NCBI RefSeq assembly: GCF_012999535.1
Contig: NZ_JABBWV010000018.1
Span: 62,001-126,000 of the forward strand
Length of the DNA: 64,000 nucleotides
Reading direction: 5' to 3'
DNA from: Microbispora sp. H11081
GTDB taxonomy: Bacteria; Actinomycetota; Actinomycetes; Streptosporangiales; Streptosporangiaceae
Positions 44,256 to 52,654 of the stretch are shown here, piece after piece. Under the pieces are notes generated by a model that made no database searches, was not told the origin of the DNA, and saw only the letters and a program-made list of their open reading frames with translations. The position numbers and the translations under genes were made by a program. Position 1 is the stretch's first letter, and each line of letters begins with the position of its first letter.

Positions 44256-45620
44256 CTAGCCGAAACTGTTCCTGCGGGTCAGGGCGGCGCCGACGGCGAG
44301 CAACGCGAGCGCGCAGCCGGCGAGCAGCGCCCGGGCCGGGCCGGTGACGGCCGGGCCGGCGGCGCCGGCCAGCGCGAGGCTGGCGGCGGCGGTGGCGAGG
44401 GCGGTCATCACGGCGTCGGCCAGTGCCATCGCGGCGGAGGCCGTGCCCTGCTCGGCCTGGGACGCCAGGTCGAGCACCGTCGCGTTGAGCGCGATCATGA
44501 CGAGGTTGGCGCCGAAGCCGGTGAGCGCCCATCCGGCGTACACCAGGGCGATCGGCCCGGCCAGGCCCGCGGCGGTCACGGCCAGGGCCGCGACCTGTGT
44601 CAGGGTCCCCGCGATCGCGACGTGCGGGCGGCCGAAGCGGGCGAGCCACGGCGTGCTGTGCAGCAGGCCCCCGGCGGCGAACCCGACGATCCCGGTCGAC
44701 AGCGCCGCCCCGGCGGCCGACAGGGACAGCCCCCGCCCCTCCGACAGGGCGAGCGGCAGGACGAACGCGAGCCCGGCCCACGGGCCGCCCGCGAGCCCGC
44801 GCAGCAGCACGGCGGCGGGCAGGCCTGGAGCCAGGCGCAGCGCGCCGGGAGGCAGCAACGGCCGCCCGCCGAGCACGACCGCCGCGAGCGAGGCCGCCAG
44901 CACCGGCCACGCCCAGGCGGGCGGCAGGTGCCGGAGGTTCATCAGCGTCACCACGCCGCAGGCCAGCAGGCCCGCCGCGGCCAGGCGCGCGGGCAGCGTG
45001 CCTAGCCCACCGGGCGCGCCCGGCCGGTCGTGCCACAGGCCCACGATCGAGGGCCAGATGAGCGCCAGCGCGACGGCCTCGACGACCGGCACGGGCGCCA
45101 GCACCCACCGCCAGCCCACCGTGTCGGTCACCACGCCGGCGATCAGCGGACCGGCCAGCGCGGGCAGGGCCCACGCCATGGCCAGCCAGCCGAGCAGGCG
45201 GCCGCGGCGGGCCTTCGGGTAGTAGCGGCCGATGATGACGTAGACGCACACCCACACCAGGCCGTGCCCGATCCCCTGCACGACGCGCCCGGCCAGCAGC
45301 CAGCCGGCGAACGGCGCCGTGGCGCAGACCAGCAGGCCCGCGCCGTGCAGCGCCGCGCCGGTGACGAAGACCCGCAGCGGCCCGAGCGTTCCCGCCAGGA
45401 TCCCGCCCGCCACCAGCGCCACGAGCTGGGCGAGCACGAACAGGCCGAAGACCAGGACGTACAGGGACCGGCCCCCGATCTCGGCGAGCGCGGCGGGGGC
45501 GAGGGTGGCGGTCGCGGTGGCCTCGAACGAGGCCACCGTCACGGTCAGGATGAGCGTGAGCGTGAGGCGGGGGCGGCCGGCCGTCGCCTCCTGCGCGTTC
45601 GCGACCGCGGGCCCGGTCAA
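44256..45620 (-). CDS. MFS transporter in the chain-building operon
   Basis: 454 residues, 12-14 helices: SFEATATATLAPAALAEIGG, motif A-like YYPKARRGRLLGWLAMAW, and RVVQGIGHGLVWVCVYVII. TTG start with GAGGGGG 5 bases upstream. Probably an exporter for the operon product. Confidence 0.87.
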   Translation of the reverse strand: MTGPAVANAQEATAGRPRLTLTLILTVTVASFEATATATLAPAALAEIGGRSLYVLVFGLFVLAQLVALVAGGILAGTLGPLRVFVTGAALHGAGLLVCATAPFAGWLLAGRVVQGIGHGLVWVCVYVIIGRYYPKARRGRLLGWLAMAWALPALAGPLIAGVVTDTVGWRWVLAPVPVVEAVALALIWPSIVGLWHDRPGAPGGLGTLPARLAAAGLLACGVVTLMNLRHLPPAWAWPVLAASLAAVVLGGRPLLPPGALRLAPGLPAAVLLRGLAGGPWAGLAFVLPLALSEGRGLSLSAAGAALSTGIVGFAAGGLLHSTPWLARFGRPHVAIAGTLTQVAALAVTAAGLAGPIALVYAGWALTGFGANLVMIALNATVLDLASQAEQGTASAAMALADAVMTALATAAASLALAGAAGPAVTGPARALLAGCALALLAVGAALTRRNSFG

Positions 45621-45644
45621 GGTTGCCCCCTCACGACCGCCCCC

Positions 45645-46148
45645 TCACAGCTGCCACGTCATCCAGTCGATGGGGGCGAGACCCAGACGCGTACGCAGCG
45701 CCTCGATGTCGGCCCCGATGCGGATGCTGGGGAAGAAGCCCTTGGCCGTGCGGATCACCGGCATCCTGATGGGCAGGTCGCCTTCGAGCCCGGCCGCCGC
45801 GCGCAGCGCCGTCTCCCTGGCCGCGTGCGCCTCCGCCCGGCCCGCCCCGAAGCTCGTGGGCAGGTCGCGCAGGAGCGCGGCCTCCGCGACGTCGCCAAGG
45901 CAGACGCGCAGAGCCAGCTCGTCCCTTGGGCATTTGCCCTGATAACCGGCGAGGATCAGGCGGGCGTAGACGACCGCGTGCAGCGTCTCGGAGGCCGCCT
46001 CCACGCAGGTGGGCCAGTCGTCGTCCGCGAGCGCGGCCTCGATGTCGGCCAGCGAGCTCTGCACTTCGAGCACGTACACCCAGGCGGCGGGGGCGGCCCG
46101 GGTCGCGAACCACAGCGCGTCGTACGAGCCGGTCGCGGTGGTGGTCAC
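45645..46148 (-). CDS. Helical partner of the nucleotidyltransferase, unknown function
   Basis: 167 residues from GTG 46148, overlapping the nucleotidyltransferase stop. Mostly helical (YDALWFATRAAPAAWVYVLE, TLHAVVYARLILAGYQGK), then an extended GEGLEGDLPIRMPVIR-like tract (LEGDLPIRMPVIRTAKGF) with FFPSIRIGADIE. The layout recalls HEPN-type helical proteins paired with minimal nucleotidyltransferases, but I see no RxxxxxH RNase motif. I do not recognise the family. Confidence 0.65.
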   Translation of the reverse strand: MTTTATGSYDALWFATRAAPAAWVYVLEVQSSLADIEAALADDDWPTCVEAASETLHAVVYARLILAGYQGKCPRDELALRVCLGDVAEAALLRDLPTSFGAGRAEAHAARETALRAAAGLEGDLPIRMPVIRTAKGFFPSIRIGADIEALRTRLGLAPIDWMTWQL

Positions 46149-47116
46149 GCGCCCACCTCCCGCAGGGCCGCCGCCAGCGCCCGCTCGTCCACGGTCAGCC
46201 GCAGCAGCCCGGCGCCGAGCAGCGCGGCGACCTCGCCGGGGCCGGTCGCGGCCAGGACCTCGGCGCAGGGGCCGCTGGCCGGGCGGCGGCCGGGTTCGAG
46301 CCGCCCGAGCGGGGTGAGGTGGTGGAGCTGCCTGCCGACCGGCACGTCCGCGGTGCCCGTCCCCGGCTCGAAGCGGCTCAGCGCAAGCGGGTCGAGGCCG
46401 TCGAGACCGAGCCCGGCGACCAGTTCGGCCACGTCCCCGCCGCCGGCCGCGGACATGGCGGCGCGTACGAAGTCCTCGGGCACTCGGGCCCTGGCCACCC
46501 GGGCGGGCAGCCACTTGCGGCCGATCGGCGGGTAACCCGCCGCCGCCGCGGACAGGCTGAGCAGAGACCTGCCGCACACGCGCCACAGGTGGCCAGCGTC
46601 CGCGCCTGAGCGGGCGACGACCTCCGCCGTGCCCCACGCGGCCACGACGGCGGTGAGCGCGACGCGCAGCAGGTACGCCAGCGCGTCCTGGCGCCGCTCG
46701 TCGTCCAGGATCGGGGGCGTGCCCGTGTCGATGGGGATGGCGGTGCACCAGCGGGTCAGCCGGCCCGTCTCCTCATGGCCCAGCGTCACCTCCGGCGTCA
46801 TCCGGCCCAGCTTGGTCACGACGCTCTCGGACGGCAGGCGGGACGTCACGTCCTCGGCGTACGTCGCGGGATAGTGCTCGACGTCCACGGTCAGCGAGCC
46901 GATGAAGAAGAGGTAGGGCGGCGCCGGCCTCGGCACCTCCGGGGAGAAGACGTGGACGTCCACGTCGCTGCCCCGGTTGCCGAATCCCTGCGCGAGCGAA
47001 CCCACGAGATACGCGGGCCCGGTGGTGAGGAGGCTGCCGCCGTGCCGCCGGAGCTCCTCGAGCGTGGTGCCGACCTTGGCCAGCGCCTGGTCGGCGATCA
47101 GCAGGGCGTCTGTCAC
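46145..47116 (-). CDS. Minimal nucleotidyltransferase domain protein
   Basis: 323 residues. The Pol-beta-type motif GSLAQGFGNRGSDVDVHVFS gives the Gly-Ser (39-40) and Asp-x-Asp of SDVDVHVF (50-57) that bind metal and NTP. The rest is a helical, Ala-rich substrate domain. Could transfer a nucleotide to a small metabolite for activation or resistance. GTG 47116 with AGGAT upstream, and an operator-like palindrome lies about 100 bases further upstream. Confidence 0.78.
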   Translation of the reverse strand: MTDALLIADQALAKVGTTLEELRRHGGSLLTTGPAYLVGSLAQGFGNRGSDVDVHVFSPEVPRPAPPYLFFIGSLTVDVEHYPATYAEDVTSRLPSESVVTKLGRMTPEVTLGHEETGRLTRWCTAIPIDTGTPPILDDERRQDALAYLLRVALTAVVAAWGTAEVVARSGADAGHLWRVCGRSLLSLSAAAAGYPPIGRKWLPARVARARVPEDFVRAAMSAAGGGDVAELVAGLGLDGLDPLALSRFEPGTGTADVPVGRQLHHLTPLGRLEPGRRPASGPCAEVLAATGPGEVAALLGAGLLRLTVDERALAAALREVGA

Positions 47117-47209
47117 ATCACATCCTTTGGGCGGGAATCGAAGATCATCGCGCGGGGGGATGGAGCGAGTCTCGTGAGGCCGTCCCCTGGGCGTCCAGGG
47201 CCGTACGGT

Positions 47210-47237
47210 GGCCGTTTCGGGCATGCCGGTAACGGCC
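47210..47237. promoter_or_regulatory. 28-bp operator-like palindrome between nucleotidyltransferase and ETF genes
   Basis: GGCCGTTTCGGGCA and TGCCGGTAACGGCC are inverted copies with 12 of 14 matches. The half-site recurs at 49089 and 49160. Confidence 0.6.
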
Positions 47238-47250
47238 GGACCCGCCCGGA

Positions 47251-49011
47251 TCAGCCGGTCAACGACCGAAGCTCGCCCACCAGCGCGGGCACGGCCTCGG
47301 CCCAATCGGCGACCACCCCCGCGTCGGCGCAGGAGAAGACGGGGGCGTGCGGGTCGGGGTTGACCGCCAGCACGAACCCGGCCCGCCGTACGCCGGACAT
47401 GTGCGTGTTCTTGCCCGAGGCGCCGAGCAGCACGTAGAGGGCGGGTGCGACGGCCCTGCCGGTGATGCCGATCTGGCGGGACCGTGGCAGCCAGCCACGG
47501 TCGGTCACCTTGCGCGTGGCCGCGAGCTCCGCGTCGAGCACGTCGAGAAGCGGCTTCAGCTCGGCGTACCGCTCCGGGTCCACGCCCTGGCCCACGCCGA
47601 CCACGACGCGGGCCGCGGCCAGGTCCGCCGGGTCGTCCTCGGCCACCCTCTCGCTCACCGTGACCCTGCCCCGCGCCTCGACGTGCGCGGTCGTGATCGG
47701 GGCGGCGCCTGCGGCGCGTGGCGGGAGCACGGGCAGGACGCCCGGCCGTACGGTCGCCAGTTGCACGGGGGAGTGCACGCTGACGCGGGCCAGGCCGGCG
47801 GCGGTGGACTTCCAGCAGACCAGCCGCCCGTCCGCCGTCTCCAGCGTCTCCGCGTCGCCGACGAGACCGGCGCCGAGCCGGGCAGCCAGCCGCGCCGCCG
47901 CCTCCCGTCCCCAGGTCGTGCCAGGCGCGAGCACGGTCCCCGTCCCCGCGTCCGCCAGCAGGAGCGCGGCGGCCGTGGCGAGGTCCTCGGCCTCCGGCCG
48001 GGTCACGACGACCTCGTCCGCGCCCCACGACCAGGCGGTGTGCGGATCGGGCCGCCGCCCGCACAGCAGCACGGTGCGGTCCGCGCCGAGGGCCGCCGCG
48101 GCGGACAGCAGTTCGCGGGTCACCCGCTCGCGGCCGGTCTCCGCGAGAACGGTCACCACACCTCCCGCCACGCCGGTCCCGCCCGGGGGAGCGAGCGTGG
48201 CGGCCCCGGGCCCCGGGAAGGAGGCGGGGCGCGACAGCGCGCCGCTCGCGGCGAGCAGGGCGACGGCCTTCCTGACCTGGCGCTCCACCGAGCCCGACAG
48301 CCGCACGCCCGCGCGGCGGGGCGCCGCCGTAAGGACCTCGTCGACCCGGGTCGGGCTGCCCACGGCGCCCCACGGCCCCGGCCCGAGATCGGCCGAGGTC
48401 AGCACGGTGATCCGGTCGTCGCCCGCGCGGCGGTCCTGGGGCACCTTGCAGGGGTCGCAGGACCGCTCGGCGACGCTGATCACGGCGGGCACGCGGGTCC
48501 ACGCGGTCATGTGTCCGTCGTCCCGTTCGCAGCGGGCGTGCAGCGTCCGCCCCTCGACGGTGAGGTCGCGCACCCCGGTCAGCAGCGGGAGATCCAGCAG
48601 TTCCGCCACCTGCGGGGCGACCTGCCCGGTGTCCGCGTCCACCGAGCCGAGGCCCGCGACGACCAGGTCGTACGGCCCGTCCCTGCGCAGGGCGGCGGCA
48701 AGCGCACGGGCGGTCGCGAGCGTGTCCGACCCGGCGAGGACGGGATCGGTGATCAGAACGCCGTCGTCGGCGCCCCAGGCGATCGCCTCCCTGAGCACCT
48801 CCGCGGCGGCGGGCGGGCCGAGGGTGTAGACCGTGCAGGCGCCGCCGGTCGCGCGGGCCGTTTCCACGCCCTTCGCGACGGCCCTGCGGCAGTAGGGATT
48901 CATCTCCAGTGGCCGGCCCTCGCGCCGGAGGCGGCCGTCCGAGTCGAGACAAAGGTCGTCGTGCAGCGGCACCTGCTTGGCCAGGACGGCGATGCGCAGA
49001 CTTCCTGCCAT
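47251..49011 (-). CDS. Electron-transfer flavoprotein, beta and alpha subunits fused
   Basis: 586 residues. The first 250 or so match ETF beta (RIAVLAKQVPLHDDLC, GLGSVDADTGQVAPQVAELL, VPQDRRAGDD). The rest matches ETF alpha: VVVGVGQGVDP and the FAD site WLPRSRQIGITGRAVAPALY with GKNTHMSGV and NPDPHAPVF. Bacterial ETF is normally two separate proteins, so one chain is unusual. It would pass electrons from the operon's acyl dehydrogenase to the respiratory chain. ATG 49011 is chosen; the frame is open further upstream into the promoter. Confidence 0.85.
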   Translation of the reverse strand: MAGSLRIAVLAKQVPLHDDLCLDSDGRLRREGRPLEMNPYCRRAVAKGVETARATGGACTVYTLGPPAAAEVLREAIAWGADDGVLITDPVLAGSDTLATARALAAALRRDGPYDLVVAGLGSVDADTGQVAPQVAELLDLPLLTGVRDLTVEGRTLHARCERDDGHMTAWTRVPAVISVAERSCDPCKVPQDRRAGDDRITVLTSADLGPGPWGAVGSPTRVDEVLTAAPRRAGVRLSGSVERQVRKAVALLAASGALSRPASFPGPGAATLAPPGGTGVAGGVVTVLAETGRERVTRELLSAAAALGADRTVLLCGRRPDPHTAWSWGADEVVVTRPEAEDLATAAALLLADAGTGTVLAPGTTWGREAAARLAARLGAGLVGDAETLETADGRLVCWKSTAAGLARVSVHSPVQLATVRPGVLPVLPPRAAGAAPITTAHVEARGRVTVSERVAEDDPADLAAARVVVGVGQGVDPERYAELKPLLDVLDAELAATRKVTDRGWLPRSRQIGITGRAVAPALYVLLGASGKNTHMSGVRRAGFVLAVNPDPHAPVFSCADAGVVADWAEAVPALVGELRSLTG

Positions 49012-49334
49012 ATTTCCCGCCTTCAACTGGAAATAATGAGATATAAATGCGCTCCTTCTGTATAGAAGATCCGGCGGCATTTTCTTATGGCCGTTACCGG
49101 CGTGTCCGATAGGGGACACCCTTCTATTTATTACCTACAGGTAGTACATGGATTGCGCTGGCCGTTTTCGGCAGTGCCGGATCCGGACAGCTCGCCTCCC
49201 TGGACGTCCGGCGGGAGCACTGTGGAGACTCTCGAACCAGACGCGAGATTCCAAAACGTCCTTTTGTTTCACAATTGTTGCGCGGCTCTCGCGTCCAGGA
49301 AACGGCCTCATCCAATTTTCGGAGGACGGTCTAC
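49012..49334. promoter_or_regulatory. Divergent promoter region of the two gene clusters
   Basis: 323 bases, AT-richer than its surroundings. It holds two copies of GGCCGTTnnCGGC (49089-49102 and 49160-49173), an inverted repeat GTGTCC/GGACAC (49102-49119) and a small dyad TACCT/AGGTA (49132-49143). Short frames here lack binding sites and codon bias. Confidence 0.6.
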
Positions 49335-50453
49335 TTGCCTGATCGATTTCGCTGGCCCCTGGTCGTCATAGGCGGAGGGTCGGCCGCGGCAGTACAGGTA
49401 CTCAAAGGGGTGACTCCGCCCGAGGACATCCTCGTCGTCAGCGACAGGCTGGGGACCGGCATGGCCTTCCTTGGCGAGGCCGTCCTCCAGTCCTACGCAC
49501 ACGAACTGGCCGTCTCCGCCGACAGCGGAGAAGTGGGCCGGCTGCTGCCGGTCGGCGGCATGCGGCCGAGCGCGGCGGTCTACGACGACTACGTACGCTC
49601 CCGCCTGCTGCGGGCCGGATGCGAACTCCTGACCGGCACGGTCGTCGACATCAGACAGGTGGACGGGGAGTTCGAGGTGTCGCTGCGCGGCGGCGACCGC
49701 GTGATCGCCGAGTCGGTTGTCCTCGCCACCGGTTCGGCCCCGCGCCGCCCGCCGGCGGCGTGGGAGGCGATCGGAGCGCTGAGCTACGCCGACGTCTACC
49801 TCCGGCAGCGGCAGGGCGACTGCGGCTCGTGGCGGGACCGCTCGGTCGTGGTGGTGGGCGCGGGCAACTCGGCCATGCAGACCGCCGCGCTGATGGCCCC
49901 GGCCGCCCGCGACGTCGTCGTCCTGGCCAACAGGTACGTCGGCTCCTATCCCGTCGAGACCTCCGACAGGTTCGCCTGGCGGGCCCCCTCCCAGCTCACC
50001 TGCGAACTGGTCGTCAAGGGCGGCAGGGAGTGCCGCTCGGGGGTGCCGATCCCGTGCGTGCGGCACCTCGTCTACGACACGCTCACGATCGAGGACGGCG
50101 ACGTGTGCCTCACCTACCGGGAAGAGCGCAACCGCAACCCGCTCGGCGTCTGGTCGATGCCGCCGCGGTGCGACCACGTCGAGGCGCTGCCACTGGGCGA
50201 CGGCGCGTGGCACGAACTGCGGCGGGCGGCGGAGACCACCGTCGTCTGGGCGACCGGCAGCGAACCCGTCTATCCCCGCTGCGCGTTGCTCGACGGGCTG
50301 CCGCGCACCGCCTCCGGCGCCATCCCGGTGGACGACAAGGGCCGCACGCCCATCCCCGGCCTGTACGCGGTGGGCGCCTGCGCCGGCCGCCGTGCGGTCA
50401 ACGAGACCTTCCCCGCCATCTCCACTCTCGCGAAGAGCCCTCAGTATGGATAG
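49335..50453 (+). CDS. FAD-dependent pyridine nucleotide oxidoreductase
   Basis: 372 residues from TTG 49335 (GGAGG 9 bases upstream). FAD fingerprint VVIGGGSAAAVQ (10-21) and NAD(P)H site VVVVGAGNSAMQTA. C-terminal GLYAVGACAGR binds the flavin again. No redox-active CxxC, so it is a flavin monooxygenase or NAD(P)H oxidoreductase type and not thioredoxin reductase. First gene of the plus-strand operon. It overlaps the next gene by 8 bases. Confidence 0.83.
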   Translation: MPDRFRWPLVVIGGGSAAAVQVLKGVTPPEDILVVSDRLGTGMAFLGEAVLQSYAHELAVSADSGEVGRLLPVGGMRPSAAVYDDYVRSRLLRAGCELLTGTVVDIRQVDGEFEVSLRGGDRVIAESVVLATGSAPRRPPAAWEAIGALSYADVYLRQRQGDCGSWRDRSVVVVGAGNSAMQTAALMAPAARDVVVLANRYVGSYPVETSDRFAWRAPSQLTCELVVKGGRECRSGVPIPCVRHLVYDTLTIEDGDVCLTYREERNRNPLGVWSMPPRCDHVEALPLGDGAWHELRRAAETTVVWATGSEPVYPRCALLDGLPRTASGAIPVDDKGRTPIPGLYAVGACAGRRAVNETFPAISTLAKSPQYG

Positions 50454-51075
50454 CCGAGACGACCGGCCGTACAAGATCTTCACGGTGGAGGGGATCGACG
50501 GCGCGGGCAAGAGCACGCTGATCGACACGCTCCACCGGACGCTTCCCGGACTCACGCTCAGGGAGCGGCTGTCGCCGCAGATGGGCAACGTCTACCGGGA
50601 GATCATCGACGAGCCGACCGGCTGGCTCGTCCGCTACCAGGACGTCGTGCCGTCGCAGGTGCGGTACGCCTCCTACATCGTCGACGCCATCATGCAGTTC
50701 CGCTGCAGGCAGCCGCGCTACGCCGAGTACGACTGGCTGCTGTTCGACCGATGGCTGCCGACCTACGAGGTGTACTGCGGCGACCTCGGCAAGCACGAGG
50801 AGTGGTATCGCCGGTTCGCCGCGTTCATCCCCCAGCCCGACGTGCTGTGCTACCTGCGGGTCTCCCCGACGGTGGCGCTGGAGCGGCTGGTGTGCCGCGG
50901 CGACTGGACGGTGGACAACTGGGACCGCGGTCAGCTGCTCACCGACCTCGAACGCCTGGCGGCCCGCTACGACCGGCTCATGGCCGACTCCGGCTGCGTC
51001 GTCGTGGACGGCGACGGCGAGCCCGAGGAGGTCGCCCGCAAGGTGCTCTCGCTGGTCGCGGGGGTGCGCGCATGA
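50446..51075 (+). CDS. Thymidylate kinase-like P-loop kinase 1
   Basis: 209 residues: P-loop EGIDGAGKST (about 15-24), DR motif FDRWLPTYEVYCG and a lid-like PTVALERLVCRGDWTVDNWD. The fold is that of dTMP kinase, but a chromosomal tmk is unlikely inside this operon, and a paralogue lies at 57329. It may phosphorylate a biosynthetic intermediate. Confidence 0.8.
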   Translation: MDSRDDRPYKIFTVEGIDGAGKSTLIDTLHRTLPGLTLRERLSPQMGNVYREIIDEPTGWLVRYQDVVPSQVRYASYIVDAIMQFRCRQPRYAEYDWLLFDRWLPTYEVYCGDLGKHEEWYRRFAAFIPQPDVLCYLRVSPTVALERLVCRGDWTVDNWDRGQLLTDLERLAARYDRLMADSGCVVVDGDGEPEEVARKVLSLVAGVRA

Positions 51076-51983
51076 CCTCTCCGCTGCTGGTCGCGGACAC
51101 CACTCCGGCCTGGGCGGACGGGCCGGTGGCCACCTACCGGGAGGTGCTGGCCGCCCCTCCGGAGCCGGGCGTCCTCGTCTTCCTCGGGTTCCCGTACGTC
51201 CACTGGGACGCCGCCATCGAGGGCCGGCTGCCCGCGGTGTACGGCACCCGGGCGTACGCCGAGGCGCTGAAGGACTACCTGGGCCGGGTCGGCACCGCGC
51301 TCGACGGGGCGTCGTTCGTCAACCCGCCGGCGGCGGTGGCCGTCACCCGCGACAAGCTCGCGGTGAAACGGGTGCTGCGCGAGGCGGGCGTGCCGACCCC
51401 CCGGGCGTACACGCCGGGGAGCCGCGAGGAACTGCGCGAGCTGATCGGCGGCGGCCTGTACGTCAAGGCCGTCTGCGGATCGATGGGCAAGGGGATCACC
51501 CACCTCACGCCCGGCCGCTGGCGCACCGGCTATCTGTTCGACGGGGCCGCCCTGCGCTCGCCGAGGGGCGAGCACTGGCCGCCGCGCGAGGTGCCCGTCG
51601 GCACCGACGCCCTGCTGGACGCGCTGTGCGCGACCGACGGGTTCCTGTTCGAGGAGGAGATCAGGGGCGACGAGCTGCGCGTCACCGTCGTGGACGGCGA
51701 GGTGCTGCGCGTGGACCCGCCGGGGGCCCTCTCCGAGGACGTCGCCGCCCGGGTGCGGGAGGCGACGTCGGCGGGCGCGCGGGCGCTGTCGCTGCGCTAC
51801 GCCGTCTTCGACGTGCTGCTGGACGCCCGCCTGCGGCCCTACCTCATCGACGTCCAGGCCTTTCCGGCCCTCGAGACGCCGCCGGACCTGTGGCGGCTGG
51901 TCGTGGACCGGCTCACCCGCGAAACACCCCAAGAAGGAAGGACAGTGCCGTGCAGACAACCGAGGAGTTCTTCGACGCTCTGA
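51072..51983 (+). CDS. ATP-grasp family ligase 1
   Basis: 303 residues. DKLAVKRVLREAGVPTPR starts the ATP-grasp core, LYVKAVCGSMGKGIT binds ATP, FLFEEEIRGDELRVT and YLIDVQAFPALET supply the metal ligands. RimK-like layout. ATGA overlap with the kinase; its last 34 bases overlap the next gene. Probably forms an amide or similar bond by an acyl-phosphate. Confidence 0.78.
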   Translation: MTSPLLVADTTPAWADGPVATYREVLAAPPEPGVLVFLGFPYVHWDAAIEGRLPAVYGTRAYAEALKDYLGRVGTALDGASFVNPPAAVAVTRDKLAVKRVLREAGVPTPRAYTPGSREELRELIGGGLYVKAVCGSMGKGITHLTPGRWRTGYLFDGAALRSPRGEHWPPREVPVGTDALLDALCATDGFLFEEEIRGDELRVTVVDGEVLRVDPPGALSEDVAARVREATSAGARALSLRYAVFDVLLDARLRPYLIDVQAFPALETPPDLWRLVVDRLTRETPQEGRTVPCRQPRSSSTL

Positions 51984-52645
51984 ACAGGGACGTCAAGGCG
52001 ACGGAGTGCGTGGACAACCCGTTCTTCGCCGCGTTCAGGGATGGCGAGATCACGGTCGACGACGTGAAGGTGTTCGCCGACCAGTACTACCTCTACATCC
52101 GCACCTTCCCGCAGATCCTGGCAGGACTGTCCCACCGGGTGGAGGACGAGAAGATCCGCAAGGAGCTGGCGAAGACGATCGTCTCCGAGCTCGGCGGCGG
52201 CGAGGGCGAGATCCACTTCCGGATGTTCGAGAAGGCGTGCGCCCCGCTGGGCGTGAAGATCGCCGGGGTCGGCGAGGTCGACTACCTGCCGGAGACGACC
52301 GCGCTCGTGGACGGCATCAAGAAGATGTTCCTGGAGGACAAGGTCGAGGCGGCGCTCGGCGGCCACTACACCATCGAGCTGAGCGGCCTGCCGATGATCG
52401 CCAGCTTCTACGAGGGCTTCCGCCGCTTCCCCGAGTCGAACGTCGAGAGCCTGGAGTACTTCTACCTCCACCTGCTCATCGAACGCGAGCACGTGGAGTG
52501 GATCCACGCGGCGGTGGAGCAGGTCACCGGGGCCGAGGCGGCCCACGCCGAGATCCGCAGGGGCGCGCTGACGATGGCCGGGCTCCTCGGGGACTTCTGG
52601 CGGGCGCTGCACGCCCGTACGGCCAAGCAGCCGGTGATCGCATAA
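51950..52645 (+). CDS. Haem-oxygenase-like di-iron enzyme (CADD/PqqC-like)
   Basis: 231 residues from GTG 51950 with GGAAGGA upstream. Candidate iron ligands: E80/E85 and H89 in ELGGGEGEIHF, H139 and E143 in GGHYTIELSG, H181 and H186 in EREHVEWIH. It is a single-domain member of the same superfamily as the tandem enzyme at 36.6 kb. Known relatives cleave or decarboxylate amino acids or oxidise cofactors. The substrate here is unknown. Confidence 0.82.
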   Translation: MQTTEEFFDALNRDVKATECVDNPFFAAFRDGEITVDDVKVFADQYYLYIRTFPQILAGLSHRVEDEKIRKELAKTIVSELGGGEGEIHFRMFEKACAPLGVKIAGVGEVDYLPETTALVDGIKKMFLEDKVEAALGGHYTIELSGLPMIASFYEGFRRFPESNVESLEYFYLHLLIEREHVEWIHAAVEQVTGAEAAHAEIRRGALTMAGLLGDFWRALHARTAKQPVIA

Positions 52646-52654
52646 GTGGGCGGC

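Noticed and set aside
46145-48952. A 935-codon frame over the nucleotidyltransferase and ETF genes
   Set aside because: Codons beyond 47116 overlap the ETF gene in another frame and are Arg/Gly/Pro-rich. The GTG at 47116 has its own ribosome binding site.
49087-49371. A 94-codon frame in the divergent promoter region
   Set aside because: Lies over operator-like repeats, lacks a binding site and codon bias, and overlaps the start of the flavoprotein.
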